A DNA stretch of 64,000 bases from Kribbella voronezhensis (GCF_004365175.1 NZ_SOCE01000001.1:545154-609153), one strand, 5' to 3'; positions 42,040 to 50,958 are shown, numbered from the stretch's first letter. Notes: generated by a model not told the origin, from the sequence alone. Numbers and translations: made by a program.

Positions 42040-43827
42040 ATGCGTGAGTACACCGTTCCAGCTGTGATCGAGCCCCCGGCCACCGGTGGCCTGAGCGATC
42101 CCGTCTGGGCGAACGCCTCCTCCCATCCTGACACCGCCGTCTTCAGCCGCCGGGTCGAGGGCGGCTGGCTGGACATCAGCGCGGCCGAGTTCGCCCGCCA
42201 GGTGAGCGGGGTGGCGAAGGGCCTGATCGCGGCCGGCGTCAAGCACGGCGACCGGGTCGCCCTGCTGAGCGCCACGCGGTACGAATGGACGCTGATCGAC
42301 TACGCGATCTGGAGTATCGGCGCGGTCACCGTCCCGGTCTACGAGACGTCCTCGGCGTCGCAGATCCAGTGGATCCTGACCGACTCCGAAGCCGTCGTCG
42401 CGATCGTCGAGAACGCCGCCCACGGTGCCGTCGTCGAGTCCGCCCGCGCCGAGGCCCCTGCCCTGCAGGAGGTCTGGCAGATCGAGTCGGGCGCGATCAA
42501 CGAGCTGACCGTGCTCGGGCAGGAGATTACCGACGCCGAGCTCGACAAACGCCGTACCGCGGTCGTGCCGTCGGACCTGGCGACCTTGATCTACACGTCC
42601 GGGACCACCGGGCGGCCCAAGGGGTGCAAGATCACCCACTCGAACTTCATGGACGAACTGGGTACCGCGGTGAAGATCCTCGACGGGTTGTTCGCCGAGG
42701 GCGCGTCGACGCTGCTTTTCTTGCCATTGGCCCATGTTTTCGCCCGGATCATCCAGGTGGGCTGCGTGATGATGCGGGTCAAACTCGGCCACACCGCTGA
42801 TGTGAAGAACCTGGTGCCGGACCTCGGCTCGTTCAAGCCGACGTTCATTCTGAGCGTGCCGCGGGTTTTCGAGAAGGTGTTCAACACGGCCAGCCAGAGC
42901 GCGCACGCTTCGGGCAAGGGCAAGATCTTCGACGCTGCTGCTGAGACAGCTATCGCTTACTCGACCGCGGTGTCCGACGGTGGGCCTGGCTTCGGGCTTC
43001 GCGCCAAGCACGCTCTCTTCGACCGGCTGGTCTACGGGAAGTTGCGCGCTGTGCTCGGTGGCAACGTCCAGTACGCCGTCTCCGGCGGCGCGCCGCTGGG
43101 CGACCGGCTGGGCCACTTCTTCCGAGGCATCGGCGTCCCGGTGCTCGAGGGCTACGGCCTCACCGAAACCACCGCCGCCCTCGCCGTGAACCTCCCCGAC
43201 GACATCCGCATCGGTACCGTCGGCCGCCCCCTGCCGGGCGTCACCGTCGGCGTCGCCTCCGACGGCGAACTCTGCTTCAAGGGCGGCCAGGTGATGGCCG
43301 GCTACTGGAAGAACGACGAAGCCACCGCCGCCGCGATCGACGGTGACGGCTGGTTCCACACCGGCGACCTCGGCGAATTCGATGCCGACGGCTTCATCCG
43401 CATCACCGGCCGGAAAAAGGAAATCCTCGTCACCGCGGGCGGCAAGAACGTGGCCCCCGCAGTACTGGAAGACCGCATCCGCCTGCACCCCCTGGTCAGC
43501 CAGTGCATGGTCGTCGGCGACGGCAAACCCTTCATCGCCGCTCTGGTCACCATCGACCCGGAAACCATCGTCGCCTGGGCCAAGACCCGCGACAAGCCCA
43601 CCGACGTGCCTTCGCTGGTCCACGACGAAGACCTGATCGCCGAAATCCACACCGCCATCGACGACGCCAACGACGCAGTCTCCAAGGCCGAAGGCATCAA
43701 GAAGTTCACCATCCTCCCGACGGACTGGACCCAGGAGAACGGCGAACTCTCGCTGAAACTCTCCCTCCGCCGCCACATCGTCATGGAAAAACACAAAGAA
43801 GACGTAGAGGCTTTGTACGCGAAGTAG
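42040..43827 (+). CDS. Long-chain fatty-acid-CoA ligase (FadD15-like)
   Basis: A 595-residue ANL-superfamily AMP-forming ligase activating fatty acids to acyl-CoA. P-loop LIYTSGTTGRPKGCK (~185-200), LPLAHVFARI, the second motif GYGLTETTA, WFHTGDLGEFDADGFIRITGR and the hinge Lys in KKEILVTAGGKN are present. Length and C-terminal lysine region (SLKLSLRRHIV) match long-chain ligases. Counterpart of fadD15 (Rv2187). AGGAGAC SD before the ATG. A repeat copy (R5) starts at its stop. Confidence 0.93.
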   Translation: MREYTVPAVIEPPATGGLSDPVWANASSHPDTAVFSRRVEGGWLDISAAEFARQVSGVAKGLIAAGVKHGDRVALLSATRYEWTLIDYAIWSIGAVTVPVYETSSASQIQWILTDSEAVVAIVENAAHGAVVESARAEAPALQEVWQIESGAINELTVLGQEITDAELDKRRTAVVPSDLATLIYTSGTTGRPKGCKITHSNFMDELGTAVKILDGLFAEGASTLLFLPLAHVFARIIQVGCVMMRVKLGHTADVKNLVPDLGSFKPTFILSVPRVFEKVFNTASQSAHASGKGKIFDAAAETAIAYSTAVSDGGPGFGLRAKHALFDRLVYGKLRAVLGGNVQYAVSGGAPLGDRLGHFFRGIGVPVLEGYGLTETTAALAVNLPDDIRIGTVGRPLPGVTVGVASDGELCFKGGQVMAGYWKNDEATAAAIDGDGWFHTGDLGEFDADGFIRITGRKKEILVTAGGKNVAPAVLEDRIRLHPLVSQCMVVGDGKPFIAALVTIDPETIVAWAKTRDKPTDVPSLVHDEDLIAEIHTAIDDANDAVSKAEGIKKFTILPTDWTQENGELSLKLSLRRHIVMEKHKEDVEALYAK

Positions 43828-43915
43828 TACGCCGCCCCTTTCGTTCCTCCTCCGTCGTCACTCACCCACCCACCCCGAGACGCCGCTCCTCCGTCGCGGC
43901 TCTTTGCGCGTGGCG
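43828..43915 (-). repeat. Dispersed repeat copy R5
   Basis: The reverse complement carries GACGGAGGAGCGGCG, then 42 nt identical to 25390-25431. It follows the fadD stop codon directly. The rest of the gap to the AAA gene (43916-44109) shows no gene or clear structure. Confidence 0.88.
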
Positions 43916-44109
43916 GGCGCTCGTTCGGACGTGCTCGGTCTGGTGGATCTGCCGGGTCAAGTAGTCCACGGGGTGTGACCGCTGCCGTCGCGCACCTCGC
44001 CGGCCCGAATCGGCGAACCGAGGCTGCTGGCGGTGCGAGAGTCGGCTGGGGACGGATTAAAGTGGGCGGGCGCAGGTAGGGAATCCGAGCGACGGTGGAG
44101 AGGGAATCT

Positions 44110-46344
44110 GTGGCTGACCACATTCGGGGGGCGCGGGTGCTTGACGTGCTGGGGGCGGGGCAGCCGTGGGAAGTGCCGGATGAGTGGGTGGCTGGGGTTC
44201 GGGGGCAGCTGCGAGGGTGGGCTGACGATGCTGGGGCGTTGCGGCCGGGGGTGTTTCCGGAGTTTGTCGCGGGGACTCCTGCGGCGGTGTGGTTTCTGCA
44301 TCAGGTGGCGCCACTGCTGGGCGGGTGGATCCCGGTACTGCGGGGTGAGTACGCCGATATCGCTGCTGTACTGACTCGCGACTTTCATCGGGCGCCGGTG
44401 CGGCTCGGGGGCGACGGGTACGTCGTACGGGTGGCGGCTGGTGATTGGCCGTTGCTGGCGGTCGGAGGGGCGCGCGGGTTCAACGAAGAGGGCCGTCGGC
44501 AAGCATTGCAGTTGTCGCGGGACGTTGTGAGTCTGTTCGTCGACGCGCCGCCGTTGGCCGCTCGGGCCCGGGTGCTGACGAGTGCGTTCGATCGGGTGCT
44601 GGGTGATCGTGAAGCGACCCGGATGCATCTGCAGGCGGACTACGAGACGATCGTGCAGTTCTGGCAGACCGCCGTACTGAGTGATGCCGAGCGGGCTGTG
44701 TTGCCGGAGTTGGCTGGGCCCGCGGCGGCGTTGCAGTATTCGCTCGAGGCGCTGCGGGCGGCGCACGCGGAGTTGTCGGCAGTTGTCGTAGATGATGACG
44801 CTGCTGAGTTTCCGCAGTTGTTGGCTCGGTTGATCCGCGCGACCGGACTCAAGAATCAGCCGCCGGCCGTGGGGCAAATTCTCGGCATGGCCGGGTGGGA
44901 TGTCGAGCATGCGCTCGCTGAGCTCCGGGACCGCTTCGATCCGCAGGTTTGGTTGGCGCGGAATGCGCAGTGGCTGGAGCGCGCGGTGGCGCAGGGGCAG
45001 CGGATGCCGGCGCGGTCGTGGGCGGCTGCGGCTACGCGCGTGTCGGTGCACCTGGCCGGCGTACTGGAGAGCGGTCCGTGGCCGGAGCCTGAGATGCCCG
45101 ACCTGAGCGCGTTCTTCCGGATCCTCGACGGCGAACGCGCTGTCGGTTCCGCATCGTCTGCCGGTACTACGAATCAGCCGGCCGCTGCGACGCCCATCAC
45201 GCTTGCCTGGGCCTCCCCCACTACGGACGGGACCGACTCGCCGACCGCCGCCCCGAAGCCGAAGGCCGACGGTGCCGATGTGCACGAAGTAAACGAGGGC
45301 AGCGCGACTGGCGGCGTACCCGAGCCGGAGGTTGGCGCGGTAGACGGAGCGGAGGTCGACGACGTACGTCAGTCGGCCGTCGGCGTCGGCGAGCCGGCGG
45401 CGGACGACGTACCGGAGCAGGCATCCGAGAGCACCGCTGCTGTGGCGACCGGGCCGCGGTCGGAGGGCAACGAGTTGGCTGCCGCGGGCAACGACATCGG
45501 TGCGCTGGCCGAACTGGAGGCGTTGGTCGGGCTGGAGACGGTCAAGGAGTCGGTACGCCGGATGGTGGCCGAGATCAAGACCAACCAGCGGCGCAAGGAG
45601 TTCGGGCTGCCGACGCAGGAGCGGGCGCGGCACATGGTGTTCGTCGGGAAGCCCGGTACGGCGAAGACGACGATCGCGCGGTTGCTCGGGCGGATCTACA
45701 AGGAACTGGGCGTGCTCGAGAAGGGGCACGTGGTCGAGGTCGACCGGTCCGACCTGGTCGGTTCCGCCGTCGGTGCCACTGCGCCGATGACCGCGGCGAA
45801 GTTCCGCGAGGCGCTCGGCGGGGTGCTGTTCGTCGACGAGGCGTACACGCTGGTGCCGGAGAACATCCCGGGTGACTTCGGGCACGAGGCCGTTGCCACC
45901 TTGCTGAAGATGATGGAGGACTACCGCGACGAGGTCGTCGTGATCATGGCCGGGTACCACCGCGAGATCCAGCGGTTGATGGAGTCGAACACCGGCCTGG
46001 CGTCTCGCTTCCCGAAGCTGCTGGCGTTCAGCGAGTACGACACCGACCAACTCGTCGCCATCTTCGAACTCCAGGCGCGGCAGAAGGGCATGATCTTCAC
46101 CGACGAGGTGATGAAGGTGGTTCGCCGGATCATCCCGCCCGCGCCGCGTGGCCACAACTTCGGCAACGGCCGGTTCATCCGGAACGTGCTCGAAGAGGCG
46201 ATCTCCAACCAGTCGACCCGGCTGGCGCTGCGCGACCCGGACACCCTGACCGAACGCGACCTGCGCGAACTCCTCCCCGAAGACATCAAACCGGCCGCCT
46301 CCATGCGCGCCGAGGACTACCTCCTCCAACGGCCCGGTAGCTAG
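44110..46344 (+). CDS. CbxX/CfqX-type AAA ATPase with large unknown N-terminal region
   Basis: A 744-residue protein. Residues ~1-330 are mostly helical and match no family I recognise; ~335-460 are an acidic, Thr/Pro/Ala-rich disordered linker. The C-terminal AAA domain (~465-740) is CbxX/CfqX/EccA-like: ALVGLETVKESVRRMVAEI, Walker A GKPGTAKTT (~512), Walker B VLFVDEAYTL (~572), sensor VIMAGY and SRFPKLLAF arginine finger. Such ATPases remodel Rubisco or chaperone type VII substrates, but neither is encoded nearby. Start: GTG 44110 has AGGGA upstream; GTG 44095 is the alternative. Single-gene unit. Confidence 0.82.
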   Translation: MADHIRGARVLDVLGAGQPWEVPDEWVAGVRGQLRGWADDAGALRPGVFPEFVAGTPAAVWFLHQVAPLLGGWIPVLRGEYADIAAVLTRDFHRAPVRLGGDGYVVRVAAGDWPLLAVGGARGFNEEGRRQALQLSRDVVSLFVDAPPLAARARVLTSAFDRVLGDREATRMHLQADYETIVQFWQTAVLSDAERAVLPELAGPAAALQYSLEALRAAHAELSAVVVDDDAAEFPQLLARLIRATGLKNQPPAVGQILGMAGWDVEHALAELRDRFDPQVWLARNAQWLERAVAQGQRMPARSWAAAATRVSVHLAGVLESGPWPEPEMPDLSAFFRILDGERAVGSASSAGTTNQPAAATPITLAWASPTTDGTDSPTAAPKPKADGADVHEVNEGSATGGVPEPEVGAVDGAEVDDVRQSAVGVGEPAADDVPEQASESTAAVATGPRSEGNELAAAGNDIGALAELEALVGLETVKESVRRMVAEIKTNQRRKEFGLPTQERARHMVFVGKPGTAKTTIARLLGRIYKELGVLEKGHVVEVDRSDLVGSAVGATAPMTAAKFREALGGVLFVDEAYTLVPENIPGDFGHEAVATLLKMMEDYRDEVVVIMAGYHREIQRLMESNTGLASRFPKLLAFSEYDTDQLVAIFELQARQKGMIFTDEVMKVVRRIIPPAPRGHNFGNGRFIRNVLEEAISNQSTRLALRDPDTLTERDLRELLPEDIKPAASMRAEDYLLQRPGS

Positions 46345-46412
46345 GCGTACTGCGCGCCCTGGGCAGCCGGGCACGCCGACATCATCCGCTCACTGCTCAC
46401 CGATCGTCGATG

Positions 46413-46443
46413 CCGGCCGGCGGACCGACAGTCCGCCGACCGG
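46413..46443. terminator. Hairpin between convergent AAA and YCII genes
   Basis: GGCGGAC and GTCCGCC form a 7-bp stem with a 5-nt loop, extended after a 2-nt internal loop by CCGG/CCGG. No U-run is present. Likely a bidirectional terminator. Confidence 0.5.
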
Positions 46444-46462
46444 TTCAGCGTCGTACGCGGTA

Positions 46463-46846
46463 CTAGGCCTTGGGCTGGGGGTAGCCGTCGGCGAACTCGG
46501 CTTCCTCGTAGACGCGACGCAGCTCGACGGAGCCGTCGCGGAAGGGGGCCTTCTTCAGCCACTCGACGGCCTCGTCCATCGACTCGACCTGCCAGATCCA
46601 GTAGCCGCCGACCAGTTCCTTCGCCTCGGTGAAGGGGCCGTCGACAACACTCTGGCCCTCCTCGGTGAAGCTGACCAGCTTGCCTTCGCTGGTGGGCGCG
46701 AGGCCCTCGCCGGACAGCATCACGCCCGCCTTGGTGAGCAACTCGTTGAACCGGCCCATCTCCGCAAGGTCGTCGACCGCGCGCGGGTCCGTGGGGTACG
46801 TCTGTTCGTCCGCCGGCGTCATCTTCACCAGCACCATGACTCGCAT
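46463..46846 (-). CDS. YCII/DGPF family protein
   Basis: A 127-residue YCII-related protein: MRVMVLVKMTPADE, NELLTKAGVMLSGEGLAP, VVDGPFTEAKELVGGYWIWQV (the DGPF motif) and the active-site-like His/Asp positions of the family. DGPF proteins are commonly encoded beside ECF sigma factors, and one lies ~640 nt away at 47489. SD AAGGAGA before the ATG. Divergent from the VOC gene across a region with two inverted repeats. Confidence 0.88.
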   Translation of the reverse strand: MRVMVLVKMTPADEQTYPTDPRAVDDLAEMGRFNELLTKAGVMLSGEGLAPTSEGKLVSFTEEGQSVVDGPFTEAKELVGGYWIWQVESMDEAVEWLKKAPFRDGSVELRRVYEEAEFADGYPQPKA

Positions 46847-47047
46847 GTCTGTCTCCTTGACGTGGTTGCCAGAGTCCGATTCAACCCTGGCCTCATCACC
46901 GCGTCGAACGAAGCAGGCCGGGATCGACACCCACGGAAAGTTTCCGCGCGGGTTTCCGAAGTTTCCGTGGAAAGTGCTCATTGGGTGAGCACTATTGGGC
47001 GCGAGGATGGGGACATCGCAATCGAGAACGACACCAGGGAGAACCCG
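46847..47047. promoter_or_regulatory. Divergent control region with two inverted repeats
   Basis: CCACGGAAA (46931-46939) and TTTCCGTGG (46962-46970) form a perfect 9-bp inverted repeat around two further GTTTCC boxes. Immediately next, AGTGCTCA (46973-46980) and TGAGCACT (46986-46993) form a perfect 8-bp inverted repeat with a 5-nt centre. Probably operators controlling the YCII and VOC genes. Confidence 0.6.
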
Positions 47048-47470
47048 ATGTTCCGAGGATTTGCCACCATCAGCTTCTACGCCGACGACCTCGCCGCCGC
47101 CCGGGACTGGTACTCCGAACTGTTCGGGCAGGAGGCGTACTACGCGTTCCCGGTGGCGCCCGCGGCCCCGGCGTACGTGGAGTTCCGGGTCGGTGACGAC
47201 GGGGACGAGATCGGGTTCATCGATCGCAGGTACGCCCCGCCCGGAGCGTCCAACGCCGCCGGCGGCGCGGTCATGCACTGGCACGTGGACGACCTGGCCG
47301 GCACCTTCGAGAAGCTGCTGTCGATGGGCGCCAAGGAGTACGCGCCGATCACCGCGCACGGCGACAGCGACTTCGCCACCGCCGCCGTGGTCGACCCCTT
47401 CGGCAACGTCCTCGGCATCATGCACAACCCCCACTACCTGGAGATCCAGGCAGCGCGCCAGGCGCGGTAA
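47048..47470 (+). CDS. VOC family protein
   Basis: A 140-residue VOC/glyoxalase-fold protein: FATISFYADDLAAARDWYSELFG, VMHWHVDDLAGTFEKLLSMG and VVDPFGNVLGIMHNPHY. Substrate unknown. ATG 47048 has GGGAG upstream; longer in-frame extensions read through the operator region and are unlikely. Divergent from YCII and convergent with the ECF sigma gene, so the three form one accessory group. Confidence 0.85.
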   Translation: MFRGFATISFYADDLAAARDWYSELFGQEAYYAFPVAPAAPAYVEFRVGDDGDEIGFIDRRYAPPGASNAAGGAVMHWHVDDLAGTFEKLLSMGAKEYAPITAHGDSDFATAAVVDPFGNVLGIMHNPHYLEIQAARQAR

Positions 47471-47475
47471 CAACC

Positions 47476-47487
47476 GAAAACGTTTTC
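47476..47487. promoter_or_regulatory. Perfect 12-bp palindrome GAAAACGTTTTC
   Basis: It lies in the 18-nt gap between convergent VOC and sigma genes. The sequence has the form of a LacI-family operator with central CG. It may instead act as a small terminator stem. A one-mismatch version (GAAAGCGTTTTC) occurs near 48434 inside the sigma gene's 5' end. Confidence 0.4.
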
Positions 47488-47488
47488 C

Positions 47489-48478
47489 TCAGTCGATCCC
47501 GTCCCGCCGAGCTCGCCGCGGGACGGGATCGACGCCCAGGAAGCGAGTGATTCGGACGATGTGGTTGCCGCGGATGTCCAGAACGATGTGACCGGCGTAG
47601 CGGCGGTCCTGATGCTCCCCTGTCCCGTGGCCTGGGTTGGTGAAGTAGCAGCGGAACGCAGGCTGAAGGTTGGCGCCCGACTCCTCGAGGTGGACGACCG
47701 AGGTGCGGCCCTCATTACTCGCCCGCAAGAAGGCGGCGATCGCCGACGGGCCGTAGTACTCGTGAGGAGCCGGCGGCATCGCCAGCCAGGCGTCGTCGGT
47801 GAGCATGCTGGTGATGGTGGTGATGTCGTCGGCGACGAAAGCCTCGGCGAATCGCTTGGCCAGTTGGCGTTCTGTCGACCCATCGGGGACAGGACCGCGG
47901 CTGTCGGTAGGCAGCGAAGCCCGGGCTCGCTGGAGGGCTCCCTTGATCGCGGTCGGGCTGGTGTCCATCAGCTCGGCGACGTCGGGCGCGCTGAAACCGA
48001 GTACGTCGACCAGGAGCAGAGCGGCGGCCTGCTTCGGTGGCATCCGTTGCAGCGCGGCGATGAAGGCGAGCTCAACGTTCTCCCGGCGTACGGCGTGGGT
48101 CTCGGGACCACCGACGGTGAGTTCGTGCAGCCACTCGTCGGGATACGGCTGCAGCCAGGTGACGTCGCCGCGTCGCGACGGTACGGGTGGGTCGAACGGC
48201 GGGACCGGTTCGGCGGGCGGCCGGCGTTTGCTGTCGCGGATCGCGTTCAGGCAGCGGTTGGTCGCGATCCGGTACAGCCAGGTGCGAACCGAAGACCTCC
48301 CCGCGAACCCGGCGAGCCCGCGCCAGGCGGCGAGCAGGACCTCCTGCATCACGTCGTCGGCGTCCGTGACCGAGCCGAGCATGCGATAGCAGTGCAGGTG
48401 CAATTCGCGGAAGTAGGGCGCGGTCAGCTCACGGAAAGCGTTTTCGTCTCCCGCCTGCGCCTCTGCCAACGTCGACAC
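47489..48478 (-). CDS. ECF sigma factor with C-terminal SnoaL-like domain (TIGR02960/SigG type)
   Basis: A 329-residue ECF factor. Region 2 (~5-70: FRELHLHCYRMLGSVTDADD, VMQEVLLAAWRGLAGF), region 4 (~120-180: LQRMPPKQAAALLLVDVLGF, then TSPTAIKGALQRAR) and a SnoaL/NTF2-like C-terminal domain (~205-325). In this group the C-terminal domain, rather than a separate anti-sigma factor, regulates activity. GTG 48478 fits the family; the frame is open 36 codons further upstream without typical sequence. Divergent from a stand-alone SnoaL-like gene. Resembles mycobacterial SigG. Confidence 0.87.
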   Translation of the reverse strand: MSTLAEAQAGDENAFRELTAPYFRELHLHCYRMLGSVTDADDVMQEVLLAAWRGLAGFAGRSSVRTWLYRIATNRCLNAIRDSKRRPPAEPVPPFDPPVPSRRGDVTWLQPYPDEWLHELTVGGPETHAVRRENVELAFIAALQRMPPKQAAALLLVDVLGFSAPDVAELMDTSPTAIKGALQRARASLPTDSRGPVPDGSTERQLAKRFAEAFVADDITTITSMLTDDAWLAMPPAPHEYYGPSAIAAFLRASNEGRTSVVHLEESGANLQPAFRCYFTNPGHGTGEHQDRRYAGHIVLDIRGNHIVRITRFLGVDPVPRRARRDGID

Positions 48479-48644
48479 CCGCCCATGGTGCCAGGTCGCC
48501 GGCTCGCCCCGTACTACGAACTCGGCGGGCCGAGATCCCCGCCTCATCCGGCCCCGAGCCGACCGATCCACCGCCGACCGTTCCATCGGGGACCAAGCTG
48601 GTGTCTATCCAGTCATCAGCTCATTCAACGAAGGGATCACCCCG

Positions 48645-49010
48645 ATGACGGAGACCACCATGACGGCGCTCGACACCGTACTCGCCTACCACCACGCGTG
48701 GACCGGCCACGACTTCGACCTGGCCATGCGGTACCTCGCCGACGACATCGTCTGCGAAGCGCCGGCCGGCCGGATCGAAGGTGCCGCGGCCTTCCGCGAC
48801 TTCATGGAGCCGTTCTCCAAGACCGTGACCAGTTCGACGCTGCTGTCCGCCTTCGGCGACGAGACCACCGCGCTGCTGATGTACGACACCGTGACCATCC
48901 CGGTCCCGCACGCCCCAGGCGCCGAACTCCACACCGTCGAGAACGGCCGCATCACCCACCTCCGAATCATCTTCGACCGCCTCCCCTTCACCCAGGCCCG
49001 CAACAGCTAG
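48645..49010 (+). CDS. SnoaL-like (NTF2-fold) protein
   Basis: A 121-residue NTF2-fold protein: TVLAYHHAWTGHDFDLAMRYLADDIVCEAP, then FRDFMEPFSK and ITHLRIIFDR. SnoaL-like proteins are small cyclases, isomerases or ligand-binding modules. It is divergent from the sigma factor that itself ends in a SnoaL-like domain, hinting at regulation by that sigma. ATG 48645 is chosen; ATG 48660 is also possible. Confidence 0.8.
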   Translation: MTETTMTALDTVLAYHHAWTGHDFDLAMRYLADDIVCEAPAGRIEGAAAFRDFMEPFSKTVTSSTLLSAFGDETTALLMYDTVTIPVPHAPGAELHTVENGRITHLRIIFDRLPFTQARNS

Positions 49011-49110
49011 CCGGCCGCACGCGTTGGAGAACGCGCTCTCCGGTCCCGGATGCAGCGGGCATGCTCGGCGAAAACTCCGTCGCTGATCCTTTGGTACTGC
49101 GGTCCAGCGC

Positions 49111-50007
49111 TCAGCCCGATTGTCCGCTCCAGCGCTTGGCCGTCTCGACGTAGCGCGCCACCCAAGGGGACGGGTTGCCCGGTTTCCAGGCGATCACCGT
49201 GGTGTAGGGCTCGGCGTCGGTGACCGGGCGGTAGACGACGTCGGGGCGGACGTTTCGCTGGGTGAACGACACCGGCAGCAACGCGATCGCCTGGCCGAGT
49301 GCGATCACTTCCAGCATCTGCGAGCTGTCCTGCACGGCCGGACCGATCGGAGTGCCGGTCGGCTGGCCGTCCGGCTGGCCGGTCCAGTAGTTGCTACCGG
49401 CAACCGTCTGGCCCGGGCGGTGACTGAAGACCTGGCCGCGGAGATCGGCCACGCTGAGCACCTCGCGGTCGGCAAGTTCGTGGCCGACCGGGAGTGCCGC
49501 CATCCGGCTCTCGACCGTCAGGACCTCCTGAGCGAGCGCGTTGTCGAGGTGCGGCGAGCCGATGATCGCCAGGTCGGCGCGGCCGTCCATCACCCGGTCG
49601 ACCTGATCACCGAAACCGCTGACCTCGAACCGGATCTCCGCCGCACCCGGGTCGTCCCGGAACTCCCGGGCGACGAAGTTCAGCAGGTCGGTGGCGGCGC
49701 CCGGCTTCGCGGTGACGACCAGGGTCGCGGTCTGCGACCCGGCGCGCCGCGTACGGCGTACGGCGGCGTCGAGGGAGTCCAGGACCAGGGCCGACTCCTT
49801 GAGCAAGGTCTCGCCTGCTTCGGTCAGGCGGATCCGGCGCGGGTCGGAGCGGTCGAACAAAGCAACGCCGAGGCGGCTCTCCAGGGCGCGCATCGCCCGC
49901 GACAGCGGCGGCTGGGCGATGCCGAGCCGCTCGGACGCGCGCGTGATGTTCAGATCCTCCGCGACCGCCCGGAAGTAGCGCAGCTCACGGATCTCGGGTT
50001 CCGCCAT
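49111..50007 (-). CDS. LysR family transcriptional regulator
   Basis: A 298-residue LysR protein. HTH (~1-60: IRELRYFRAVAEDLNITRAS, RLGIAQPPLSRAMRALE), LTEAGETLL, and a two-lobed effector domain (~90-295). It is divergent from the SDR gene 70 nt away, the typical arrangement for a LysR regulator and its target. The start ATG at 50007 lies 6 nt after TACCCT; the GGAGG next to it is too close to act as an SD, so a leaderless start is likely. Confidence 0.9.
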   Translation of the reverse strand: MAEPEIRELRYFRAVAEDLNITRASERLGIAQPPLSRAMRALESRLGVALFDRSDPRRIRLTEAGETLLKESALVLDSLDAAVRRTRRAGSQTATLVVTAKPGAATDLLNFVAREFRDDPGAAEIRFEVSGFGDQVDRVMDGRADLAIIGSPHLDNALAQEVLTVESRMAALPVGHELADREVLSVADLRGQVFSHRPGQTVAGSNYWTGQPDGQPTGTPIGPAVQDSSQMLEVIALGQAIALLPVSFTQRNVRPDVVYRPVTDAEPYTTVIAWKPGNPSPWVARYVETAKRWSGQSG

Positions 50008-50013
50008 ACCTCC

Positions 50014-50019
50014 AGGGTA
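50014..50019 (-). promoter_or_regulatory. -10 hexamer of the LysR gene
   Basis: TACCCT on the minus strand, 6 nt before the ATG at 50007. Confidence 0.45.
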
Positions 50020-50077
50020 TGCCGGGCCACCCGATCGGTCTTTTTCTTTCCGGCCGGTGGCGACTGAACTGGTCACC

Positions 50078-50821
50078 ATGAACACGAACGAGGTCGCACT
50101 GGTCACCGGTGCCAACAAAGGAATCGGCCGGGAGATCGCCCGGCAACTCGCGACTCTGGGGCTGACCGTCTATTTGGGGGCCCGCGACAACGAACGCGGT
50201 CGGACCGCCGCGGCGGAACTGGCTGACGCGGGCGATGTCCGGTTCGTCCAACTGGACGTGACCGACGCCGACTCGGTCGCTGCCGCCGTGAAGGCGATCG
50301 AGGCGGACGCGGGCCGGCTCGACGTCCTGGTCAACAACGCGGGCATCGCCGTCGAGTGGGACGTCGAGCTGGTCGATCTGACGGCCGAGCAGCTGCGGAC
50401 GACGTACGAGGTCAATGTCTTCGGCGTGGCGACGGTGACGTCGGCGTGCATCCCGCTGCTGCGGAAGTCGCCGAATGCCCGGATCGTCAACATGTCCAGC
50501 AGCCTCGGGTCACTCGCGAGGTTGAGCGACTTCGAGAGCCCGCAGTCCAGGCATCAACTGATGGCCTACAGCTCGTCCAAGGCCGCGCTCAACGCGCTCA
50601 CTGTCATGTACGCCGCCGCGCTCCGGGCCGACGGCATCAAGGTGAACGCCGCCACGCCGGGTCTGGTCCCCACCGACATCAACGCGAACGCGCCGATCCC
50701 CCGCGGCAGCCGCACGGTCGCCGACGGAGCCGTCGCTCCCGTCTACCTGGCCACGCTCCCGCCCGACGGCCCCACCGGCGTCTCCCGCGGCCCCAACCCT
50801 GACGACTCCATCCCCTGGTAG
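50078..50821 (+). CDS. Short-chain dehydrogenase/reductase
   Basis: A 247-residue classical SDR: NAD(P) loop VTGANKGIGREIA, NNAG in VLVNNAGIAVEW, catalytic Ser in IVNMSSSLGSLA and YxxxK in MAYSSSKAALN, then VNAATPGLVPTDINANAP. It resembles carbonyl-reductase-like members of the family. ATG 50078 was chosen; GTG 50057 would add 7 residues. Probably regulated by the divergent LysR gene. Confidence 0.88.
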   Translation: MNTNEVALVTGANKGIGREIARQLATLGLTVYLGARDNERGRTAAAELADAGDVRFVQLDVTDADSVAAAVKAIEADAGRLDVLVNNAGIAVEWDVELVDLTAEQLRTTYEVNVFGVATVTSACIPLLRKSPNARIVNMSSSLGSLARLSDFESPQSRHQLMAYSSSKAALNALTVMYAAALRADGIKVNAATPGLVPTDINANAPIPRGSRTVADGAVAPVYLATLPPDGPTGVSRGPNPDDSIPW

Positions 50822-50958
50822 CGCGCCCGCCGGTACGCCGCTCCGCCCGTACGCCGCTCGCCCGGCGGGCCGCTCCGCCCCGTACGCCGCTCGCCCGGCG
50901 GGCCGCTTCGCCGGCGGGCAGCTTCGCCGGCGGGCCGCTCACCCCGGTACGCCGTTCA
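50822..50958. repeat. GC-rich short tandem array (about 16-bp period)
   Basis: GTACGCCGCTC occurs at 50833, 50849 and 50882 (with GTACGCCGTTC at 50947), and CCGGCGGGC at 50862, 50895, 50911 and 50927, in 16/33-bp spacing. It fills the gap between the convergent SDR and MFS genes and reaches the MFS stop codon. Confidence 0.8.

Noticed and set aside
43957..46374. An 805-codon minus-strand frame opposite the AAA ATPase gene
   Set aside because: Its composition is that of an antisense shadow of a GC-rich gene, no domain is recognisable, and the plus-strand frame has intact AAA motifs.
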